A stretch of DNA of 57,821 bases, taken from assembly GCA_022567305.1 (NCBI GenBank), contig JADFHF010000022.1, positions 1 to 57,821 of the forward strand, read 5' to 3'. Origin of the DNA: Bacteroidota bacterium (GTDB lineage Bacteria; Bacteroidota; Rhodothermia; Rhodothermales; UBA10348). Shown here piece after piece: positions 46,059 to 53,310 of this stretch. Both the position numbers and the translations under genes were made by a program. Each line of letters starts with the position of its first letter. Position 1 is the first letter of the stretch. The notes beneath the pieces are model-generated. The model was given only the letters and a program-made list of their open reading frames with translations. It made no database searches and was not told the origin of the DNA.

Positions 46059-48118
46059 TGAGTCAAAAGTCGTTCTACCGTCGTAACCAGTCTTTTCTGG
46101 TTCTGGTGATGGGCGTGAGTCTTTGCCTGGGAACGGCGTGGGTATTGGCACAGGAAGCTCCATCGAGATCCTTTCCAGATTCTCCGTATTTGAGGATCGA
46201 TCCTGAAAAAATTCGTGGTGCTGAAGTTTGCGGTGAGTGCCATGCCGAGGAGGCTGAGCTCTGGATGGAGACCAAGCATCAGACTCAATTTGCTACACTA
46301 CACCAGTCGGAGAAAGCCCAGAATATTCTGGACAACATGGGTTTTCGACTCGCCAAGCGTGAAAGTCTGTGCCTTCGATGCCACTACACGGCCACCGTTC
46401 GTCGCGACCAGGCAAGAGCCGTGACGGGTGTTTCGTGCGAATCGTGCCATGGGGCCGGTCGGGACTATATCGATATCCACAATGATTACGGAGGAGCTAC
46501 ACACGACACGGAGACCGAAGCCCACCGCCTACAGCGCATTCAAGGCAGTATCGAAGGGGGCATGCTCCGCCCGAGTGGGGATATCTATGCCGTGGCTGCG
46601 AACTGCTTTGAGTGCCATACCGTCCCCGATGAACGACTGATCAACGAGGGTGGCCATCCCAGCGGGAGTAAAATCGAACTGGTAGCGTGGTCCGATTCCA
46701 TTCGACATAATTTTTTGGCCGCTCAGTGGAGCAGTGACCGCTCCAATCGAGTCCCTACAATGGCTCGAAACCGGCTTCTCTACGTCGTAGGTCAGATCCT
46801 CGATTATGAATACAGCCTCCGCGGTCTTGCTAATGCTACCAAGAGAAGCCCGTACTCGAAGGCCATGGAGCGGAGAACCAAAGTCGCGTATCGAGACCTG
46901 AAGGACATTTACCGTGTCGTTCCTCTCTCTGAACTGAATGAGATTCTGAATTTAGGCCGCTCAATAACTATTAGTCCGAACAACGAGGCCGAACTCGTAT
47001 CTGTGGCTGACCGGATCGCACCAATCGTTGAAAGACTATCACAAAATCACGATTGGGAGTCCCTGACTGAACTTGATCCGCTCGTAAGCGGACCATCTTC
47101 AACATCGACGGCTGGAATCGTCGACGAATCTGACGATTCGGGCTCAGATTCGGACTCGGATTCAGAAACCCCTGCCCCTGAACCAGGTGGTGATGACGAG
47201 GACGACACAAGGGTCCCTGATCAGACTGAATCGGATCCCGTCTCCGGTGGCGCGGCCATCGAAGGTCGAATACTCTCACGGCCGGCCTGGTTTCAAACCG
47301 AGCAATACCAAACCACGGTCCCGGGTTGTTCCTGCCATACAAACGCCGAAGAGTGGCTACTTGACGACACGCACTCCCAGTCTTTCGACTTGATGAGTTC
47401 TCCGCGCGCCATTCAGATCGCCCAGGTATATGGAATCAATCCAGCAGAACGGCATCTGGGAAATCGAATTTGTATGAGTTGTCATGGAACGGTCGTTTCT
47501 GGAGACGAACTGGAGGAAGTCTTCGATCCGGTGACATGCGAGAGCTGCCATGGGCCCAGTTCAGGGTACCTCGACCCACACGAAAGAGGGAGTGGTGCTG
47601 GTTTTTCTCTCGGGCAGCGACGACTCAAGAACGCAGAAGATCGAGCCGTTAATTGCAGTCGCTGTCACTATATCACCGACGAGCGGCTACTCGCTGCAGG
47701 GCACCCGACCGAAGAAAATTTCGATTTGAGTGAGAAGAGCCAAACAATCAAGCACTGGCCGGATACAAAAAATGTAAAACGCGATTCTCCCTACCCCGAG
47801 TTATCTGCATCCTCGCTTACGTCCGCCATGGCTTCGGTCAAGACGTCGCGCCCCGTCCCGTTTGTAAACGTTGTCCAGGTACAACCTGCACCGACCACCC
47901 CGTCGGTTACACAGTCGACCCAAACAACGGCGCCCCGACCCACCAGTGGTGATTTTCAACGTCCTCAGACCCTTCGCACATCTCGCCGCTCCAGTTCGGG
48001 TTCCCTGCAGCTGCCACCCCTTCCGGAAGTCGACGATTCAACTTCGACAGAGGAGTTGTTGTTGATTGTAAAACGGCAACTTGAACGAATTTATAAAGCC
48101 CTTGGTAGAGGAAATTGA
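46058..48118 (+). CDS. Duplicated multiheme cytochrome c (seven CxxCH and one CxCH)
   Basis: 686 aa with a signal peptide (FLVLVMGVSLCLGTAWVLAQ). Two homologous heme modules are joined by an acidic Ser/Asp linker (about 345-395). Module 1 has CxxCH at 58, 105, 127 and 183; module 2 has CxxCH at 472, 494 and 533. At the place of the first heme in module 2 the sequence is C424-S-C-H, one residue short. A Pro/Thr-rich region and a C-terminal helix end the protein. The ATG overlaps the barrel gene's stop by one base. Confidence 0.92.
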   Translation: MSQKSFYRRNQSFLVLVMGVSLCLGTAWVLAQEAPSRSFPDSPYLRIDPEKIRGAEVCGECHAEEAELWMETKHQTQFATLHQSEKAQNILDNMGFRLAKRESLCLRCHYTATVRRDQARAVTGVSCESCHGAGRDYIDIHNDYGGATHDTETEAHRLQRIQGSIEGGMLRPSGDIYAVAANCFECHTVPDERLINEGGHPSGSKIELVAWSDSIRHNFLAAQWSSDRSNRVPTMARNRLLYVVGQILDYEYSLRGLANATKRSPYSKAMERRTKVAYRDLKDIYRVVPLSELNEILNLGRSITISPNNEAELVSVADRIAPIVERLSQNHDWESLTELDPLVSGPSSTSTAGIVDESDDSGSDSDSDSETPAPEPGGDDEDDTRVPDQTESDPVSGGAAIEGRILSRPAWFQTEQYQTTVPGCSCHTNAEEWLLDDTHSQSFDLMSSPRAIQIAQVYGINPAERHLGNRICMSCHGTVVSGDELEEVFDPVTCESCHGPSSGYLDPHERGSGAGFSLGQRRLKNAEDRAVNCSRCHYITDERLLAAGHPTEENFDLSEKSQTIKHWPDTKNVKRDSPYPELSASSLTSAMASVKTSRPVPFVNVVQVQPAPTTPSVTQSTQTTAPRPTSGDFQRPQTLRTSRRSSSGSLQLPPLPEVDDSTSTEELLLIVKRQLERIYKALGRGN

Positions 48119-48120
48119 AC

Positions 48121-49785
48121 ATGGAATCAGGTTCGACAACAGATCATTCTGTGACGATGATCAAGCGGAAGAAGTTGTTTGAAGACCGTTGGTCTTCGTT
48201 TGGCTCTCATGCGGGATTGACTGGGCTGTCGGAAATGCTCTCTCCTGCTGAGCTGCGGGAGATCGATATTTTTAAAGAGTACGATGACTCCTTTCTTCAA
48301 ACCATTTCTCCCGATGTTTCTATCGCCCAGTGGAAAGCGGACGTCGTTCTGTTCGAAGAAGGAAGCTTTTTGGATCTAGCGTTTTACGTGCTCGATGGAG
48401 AAGTCGGTGTAGCTATCAAGATGCACGAAGAATCTTTAAACGCGATCCCGACATTTGACGCGCAGCGTACCGTTTACGCGTCGGATCCACGCTCATTTCA
48501 AGTCCCTCAGGAGGGCGTTGCAGCGACCATACTCCAGACACGAATGACTGCGCGCGAAACGAGTAAAGATCCGCAGATCACGTTTCTTGCATCCATGGAT
48601 TTTAATCTCCCCCTCGGCAGCACGATTGTGTTGAAAAAGGGAGATCTTTTTGGAGAAATCGGAGCTCTAAACGGCTGGCCTCAGTCTGCCACCGCCCATA
48701 CTACTTCGGCCTGCAAACTGGTCCAGATTCGAGTGCCTGCCCTTCGGGAAATGAAGAAAGCGTCAGGAGCTTTTAAGGAAAAAATCGACCAAATCTATCG
48801 CGAACGGACCCTTTTTGAACAACTGAAGACCTCCCCCGTTTTTCGTGGTTCTGGAGATGCCTTTCTTGAGTCTCTGACGGAAAAGGTCGAGCTACTCTCT
48901 TTCTCGCCTGGGGACGTCATCACGAAACAAGGCGACCGAGTAGATGCCCTATACATGGTCCGATCGGGATTCTTAAAGATCTTCGAGCGCCTTGGAGAAG
49001 CAGATGTTGCTGTGAATTACCTGAGCAAGGGAATGACGATCGGAGAAGTCGAGCTTCTTCTTCCCGATATCGACACCTGGCTCAGTTCGACAACCTCAGT
49101 GGGCTATTCAGAGCTCGTTAGAATCGAGCGCGACACGTTTCACGACATAATTCGTGAGCATCCATTGGTCGAGAAAAGACTTTGGGATTCTGCCGTCGCC
49201 CAGATGAAAGAGTCGGGATTTACACGAAAAAATCTCGACAAATCTGAACTGATCGAATTTTCTTTACAGAAGGGACTCGTTCAGGGGAACAGCATATTGG
49301 TCATCGATCTGGACGTCTGCACGCGGTGCGACGACTGCGTGCGCGGTTGCGCTGACACCCACGGCGGCCGACCCCGATTTGTTCGCGAAGGCGATACGTT
49401 CGACCATTTCCTGATCGCTCGTTCCTGTTACCACTGCGACGATCCCGTCTGTCTGGTCGGATGTCCAACAGGTGCGATTGGACGGGCGGGCGTCGGCGAG
49501 GTCGTGGCGATCGATGACGGACTATGCATTGGGTGCGGTACTTGTGCCACAAAGTGTCCTTACGATGCGATTGTGATGCATGATACGGGAGACACATGGG
49601 GTGATGACGCTTTACCGGAAAGGCTCCGCGGTCGGCCACAAAAAGTCGCCAGCAAGTGCGATCTATGTTATACGTCCGACGACGGCCCCGCGTGCGTGAA
49701 CAATTGTCCCCACTCGTGCGCGTTTCGAATCGGAAGTATTCAGGATTTTCAGTCCCTCCTCTCAACCGAGAAAGCCGAAGCGTGA
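48121..49785 (+). CDS. Double cNMP-fold protein fused to a four-[4Fe-4S] ferredoxin domain
   Basis: 554 aa, no signal peptide, so cytoplasmic. Two cyclic-nucleotide-type domains (about 50-225 and 235-370) each have the beta-roll; phosphate cassettes read FGEIGALNGWPQSATAHT and IGEVELLLPDIDTW, both lacking the usual Arg, so cAMP binding is doubtful. From residue 400 there is an HybA/DmsB-like iron-sulfur domain with four clusters: CTRCDDCVRGC, CYHCDDPVCLVGC, CIGCGTCATKC and CDLCY followed by CVNNC. It likely passes electrons to the b-type membrane protein encoded next, with which it overlaps by 4 nt. Confidence 0.93.
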   Translation: MESGSTTDHSVTMIKRKKLFEDRWSSFGSHAGLTGLSEMLSPAELREIDIFKEYDDSFLQTISPDVSIAQWKADVVLFEEGSFLDLAFYVLDGEVGVAIKMHEESLNAIPTFDAQRTVYASDPRSFQVPQEGVAATILQTRMTARETSKDPQITFLASMDFNLPLGSTIVLKKGDLFGEIGALNGWPQSATAHTTSACKLVQIRVPALREMKKASGAFKEKIDQIYRERTLFEQLKTSPVFRGSGDAFLESLTEKVELLSFSPGDVITKQGDRVDALYMVRSGFLKIFERLGEADVAVNYLSKGMTIGEVELLLPDIDTWLSSTTSVGYSELVRIERDTFHDIIREHPLVEKRLWDSAVAQMKESGFTRKNLDKSELIEFSLQKGLVQGNSILVIDLDVCTRCDDCVRGCADTHGGRPRFVREGDTFDHFLIARSCYHCDDPVCLVGCPTGAIGRAGVGEVVAIDDGLCIGCGTCATKCPYDAIVMHDTGDTWGDDALPERLRGRPQKVASKCDLCYTSDDGPACVNNCPHSCAFRIGSIQDFQSLLSTEKAEA

Positions 49786-50645
49786 AGAAAACGGCCATAT
49801 ACCAGAGGAAACGCCCCGATTCACCGAGGTGGCTGAACAAGTGGATCCAATCGCTGCCCTGGTTCTTCGGCTTTGTACTGGCTGTGTTCGGTTGCCTGGT
49901 CATCTTTGTCGTGAATGCAACGACCGGTCGGATTCATCCGGGGAACGCGTGGGGACTGGGGTATGGTATCGGAGCGACCGTGGCCCTCGTGGCGGTCCTT
50001 CTCTATACCGTGAGAAGACGTACGATGAAGCTTCGACCTCCGGGTCGAGCATGGACCTATCTGCAGGTGCACGTCTATGGCGGTGGAATTTTTCTGCTCC
50101 TCATGTTGATGCACACGGGATTTCGTATTCCTTCTGGCATACACACGTGGTGGCTCTGGCTGATCAGTCTCTGGGTTGTAGGAAGCGGCGTGCTGGGTAT
50201 TGTGATTCAGAAGTGGATACCCACTGTGCTCAGTGCCGGGTTGGCTGTTGAGGTTCATTATGATCGCGTCCCCGAGTTGATCGAGCACATACGTACACGT
50301 TCCGAAAAAATTGTCGCGTCCGCGGACGAACGCCTGAGAGAGTTCTATGAAAGCAGAGTGGCGCCGTCACTCGTCGCTCCAGAGCCGCGTCTTATGTATT
50401 TCATAGATATTACAGGAGGCATACACGCTCGTATCAAGCCGTTCGAATACTTAAGAGCACTTCTACCGGCTAGTGATCAGGAGTCTCTGGATGAGTTAAA
50501 GGAATTGTTTAATACGAAACTAGAAATCGATGCGCATTATACGCTTCAGCGCGTACTTCGTACCTGGTTAATCCTTCATGTTCCGATTTCTATGGTACTC
50601 GTCGTGCTGCTCTTTATTCACATCTTTTCCGTCCTCTATTATTGA
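49782..50645 (+). CDS. Di-heme b-type cytochrome membrane protein
   Basis: 287 aa with about five membrane segments. His97 and His111 lie in the third (HVYGGGIFLLLMLMH), and His266 and His280 in the last (HVPISMVLVVLLFIH). Each pair is 14 residues apart, the classic spacing for two stacked b hemes. Between them is a soluble loop of about 110 residues (150-260). It would carry electrons across the inner membrane between the Fe-S protein and the decaheme cytochrome. The GTG at 49782 overlaps the previous stop (GTGA). Confidence 0.88.
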   Translation: MKKTAIYQRKRPDSPRWLNKWIQSLPWFFGFVLAVFGCLVIFVVNATTGRIHPGNAWGLGYGIGATVALVAVLLYTVRRRTMKLRPPGRAWTYLQVHVYGGGIFLLLMLMHTGFRIPSGIHTWWLWLISLWVVGSGVLGIVIQKWIPTVLSAGLAVEVHYDRVPELIEHIRTRSEKIVASADERLREFYESRVAPSLVAPEPRLMYFIDITGGIHARIKPFEYLRALLPASDQESLDELKELFNTKLEIDAHYTLQRVLRTWLILHVPISMVLVVLLFIHIFSVLYY

Positions 50646-52213
50646 TGGCAAAGGGAAAACAAAAGCGAAAAGGTTACTTCAGTGACCTCCGATTACCGGT
50701 GGTCAAAGAATACATTTATCCGTCGGCGAGATCATCGTTGTTGATGATCGGTGGGATCGGAGCATTTCTGGTCGCGGTCGTCTTTGTTTTCAATCTCACG
50801 GTGCAGTCGGGATCGCTGGTTTCGAACGGACCCCTTTCGTCAAATCATGCCTCGTTCGGAGGCGAGTGCGCGTCCTGTCATACGGCGTTTGACAGAGTTT
50901 CCGATGCCAAATGCTCTGTGTGTCATGAAAAATTTGGAGATGAGTTGGGTGCCTTCACGTATTCGTCCCACTACCTTTACCGATCCGGAGATTTCACAAG
51001 GTTAGTGCCATCTCCCGATGAGGTCGCTTGTTTTAGTTGTCATCCGGAACACCAGGGTACTTCATCTTCGATCACTCAGGTACCGGACGCGACGTGCACA
51101 ACGTGTCACGAGTATGGATCATTCAATTCCAGGCATCCTGAGTTTGCCTTTGCCTCAGAGAAAATTGAGGATCCGGCCAATCTAAAATTTTCTCATACAC
51201 AACACGTGACGGAAGTCATCAATCAAGAAGGACTCGTCGACATCGAACAGTCCTGTTTGTATTGCCACCACGCCAGAGACGAGGGAAAATCGTTTAAGCC
51301 GATCAGTTTCGAAACCGCGTGTTCGGCATGCCACATCAGCACGTCGGTTAGCACTGCATGGTTACCCATTGCGTCATCATCGCGAAGAGCCGGGGTTCAG
51401 ACGATTGGATCCATTCAAACCCGGCAAGCCCCCGGCACGAGATGGGCCGATTATATGACGTCAGCCGAGTTCCAGCAGCGGCGGGATGAAGTCCGAAAAA
51501 GGCCCGTCTATCACAGAGATCCGTGGATACTGGAAAACCTGAAACGCCTTCAGGATGAGTTGTACCGGGACCGCAACGACCTGGCGGAGCTATTGCAGGC
51601 ATCGGCCGGTGAGGACCCCCGCGGGGCTCGCGCCTTGTACACGGAGGCGTTGGCCACATTGGAAGACTACGCTGAGGAACTCAGATCGGCACCCGGACGC
51701 GACGTGCAGAAAGCCCTCAACGAACTCGATGAATTGATCCGAGTGGTAAAGGCTCGGATACGTGATCCGTTCAGCCCGATGGATGAAACCAAATTTCTGT
51801 TGGGACCCGACGACATCAATCCTGATCTGGATGCCGCAGATATCGCCGAGCTTGAGTCCGTCGTAGACGGGTTGACCGAGACCTGTCAAACGTGTCATAC
51901 CGTTCAGCAGTCAGCCATTCTGCGAGTGCAGAAAGACCAGAGGGTGCTGATCCGATCAGAATTCGATCATCGAGTGCACATTATTCAACGTGGGTGCCTG
52001 GAGTGCCATTCTTCCATTCCCATTCGGGAGCATGTCGCACGAGACAGCGTTGCCACGGCCGCGATTGATCACGCCGGGATCCAAAATTTGCCAACCATCG
52101 AAACGTGTCAGTCGTGCCATGCACCAGCGAAGGCAGTCAATACCTGTGTTTCATGTCATCTCTTCCATCCGGACAAGTCTCAACACACTAATTTGTTGAG
52201 ATATTTCGAATAA
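50645..52213 (+). CDS. Membrane-anchored decaheme cytochrome c
   Basis: 522 aa. An N-terminal membrane anchor (LLMIGGIGAFLVAVVFVFNL) holds the protein on the periplasmic face. Ten CxxCH motifs are at residues 75, 90, 129, 151, 204, 226, 414, 451, 488 and 501. Hemes 6 and 7 are separated by about 185 residues, mostly charged helix (DPWILENLKRLQDELYRDRN, EEL and ELDELIRVV segments). The first six resemble cytochrome c7/c3-type packing. The ATG overlaps the stop of the b-type gene by one base. Confidence 0.93.
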   Translation: MAKGKQKRKGYFSDLRLPVVKEYIYPSARSSLLMIGGIGAFLVAVVFVFNLTVQSGSLVSNGPLSSNHASFGGECASCHTAFDRVSDAKCSVCHEKFGDELGAFTYSSHYLYRSGDFTRLVPSPDEVACFSCHPEHQGTSSSITQVPDATCTTCHEYGSFNSRHPEFAFASEKIEDPANLKFSHTQHVTEVINQEGLVDIEQSCLYCHHARDEGKSFKPISFETACSACHISTSVSTAWLPIASSSRRAGVQTIGSIQTRQAPGTRWADYMTSAEFQQRRDEVRKRPVYHRDPWILENLKRLQDELYRDRNDLAELLQASAGEDPRGARALYTEALATLEDYAEELRSAPGRDVQKALNELDELIRVVKARIRDPFSPMDETKFLLGPDDINPDLDAADIAELESVVDGLTETCQTCHTVQQSAILRVQKDQRVLIRSEFDHRVHIIQRGCLECHSSIPIREHVARDSVATAAIDHAGIQNLPTIETCQSCHAPAKAVNTCVSCHLFHPDKSQHTNLLRYFE

Positions 52214-52224
52214 AAATTGCCACG

Positions 52225-53304
52225 ATGCCTGCAAGACTCTTTTGTAAAACGGGCGCATTGGATGGGTCCAGCTTTGAGTTGGATCGCGAGGCTACGATTG
52301 GCAGATCGAGCGAGTGCGACATCCAGCTATCCTCAGAGGGCGTATCGAGCAGACACGCACGCATCCATTTCGACGATGGGAAGGGCAGCTTTTTCCTCGA
52401 AGACTTGAACAGCCGCAATGGGACGCATGTCGATGGCGTCGAGGTGAATACATCGATTCGTCTCGACCATCTGAACGTGATCACGTTCGCAGGTCAGCAC
52501 GATTTCATATTTCAGGTTTTGGCTGGGCCGGTATCTAGTCCGAGAAAATCCGCCACCGCGGAGCGTCCAAAAACGATTGTTGAGCAAAAAGCGCCTTCCC
52601 TCCCTGCTTCTCTCAGGAAAGAAGAGCCGGCCGACGGAGCTGACGAAGTCCCTGATATAGAGAAGACGCGAATGGGCGATCGAGCCTTGCCGCTTCCCGC
52701 TCTCAACGAGGACGAAGCTGACGATACTCCTGGTGAATTGCAAGAGACCCGAATGGGCGATCGAGCCTTGCCGCTCCCCGCTCTCAACGAGGACGAAGCT
52801 GACGATACTACGGGCGAATTGCAAGAGACCCGAATGGGTGATCGAGCTCTGCCACTCCCCAATCTCAGCGAGGACGAAGCTACGGGCGAATTGCAAGAGA
52901 CGCGAATAATGGACGATCGAGCCTTGCCGCTTCCCGCTCTCAACGAGGACGAAGCTGACCTTAATACGGACGAGGATGCGTTCGCGCAGACTAGCCCAAC
53001 TTTATCGAAGCCATATGTGCTGACGGTGCGCGGTCTCACCGACGATCATCTGGAGTACACACTCTCGGAAGGAGAGAATGTCGTTGGCAGATCGGAAGAG
53101 TGCGAAGTGCAGATTGAGGATCGCTCACTGTCGCGAAAACATGCCATCATTGAAATCTCGAACGATACCGCTACGATTCGCGATCTCGGAAGTAAGAACG
53201 GAACGTATGTGGATGACGAAGCCGTAACAAAACCCACGACCGTGAACCCGGGAAACCTATTGAAATTCGGTTATCGGGTCCATGCAACGCTCAGTCGAAA
53301 ATAG
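52225..53304 (+). CDS. Two-FHA-domain protein with Thr-containing repeat linker
   Basis: 359 aa, no signal peptide. FHA-1 (about 20-98) has IGRSSECDIQL, SSRHARIHF and LNSRNGTHVDG; FHA-2 (about 285-358) has VGRSEECEVQI, LSRKHAIIEI and LGSKNGTYVDD. Both keep the phospho-threonine-binding Arg, Ser and Asn. The linker has four repeats of about 27 residues around (E)TRMGDRALPLPAL. It could act as a phospho-regulated scaffold for the Ser/Thr kinase encoded two genes later. Confidence 0.93.
   Translation: MPARLFCKTGALDGSSFELDREATIGRSSECDIQLSSEGVSSRHARIHFDDGKGSFFLEDLNSRNGTHVDGVEVNTSIRLDHLNVITFAGQHDFIFQVLAGPVSSPRKSATAERPKTIVEQKAPSLPASLRKEEPADGADEVPDIEKTRMGDRALPLPALNEDEADDTPGELQETRMGDRALPLPALNEDEADDTTGELQETRMGDRALPLPNLSEDEATGELQETRIMDDRALPLPALNEDEADLNTDEDAFAQTSPTLSKPYVLTVRGLTDDHLEYTLSEGENVVGRSEECEVQIEDRSLSRKHAIIEISNDTATIRDLGSKNGTYVDDEAVTKPTTVNPGNLLKFGYRVHATLSRK
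52660..52962 (+). repeat. Four tandem repeats of about 81 nt in the FHA gene
   Basis: Units code a block like TRMGDRALPLPALNEDEAD plus an acidic spacer and GELQ. Thr residues at 148, 175, 202 and 226 start each core. The third unit is 9 nt shorter and the fourth reads TRIMDDRALPLP. DNA identity between units is very high, so this part is recent or kept by recombination. Confidence 0.9.
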
Positions 53305-53310
53305 AAGAAA

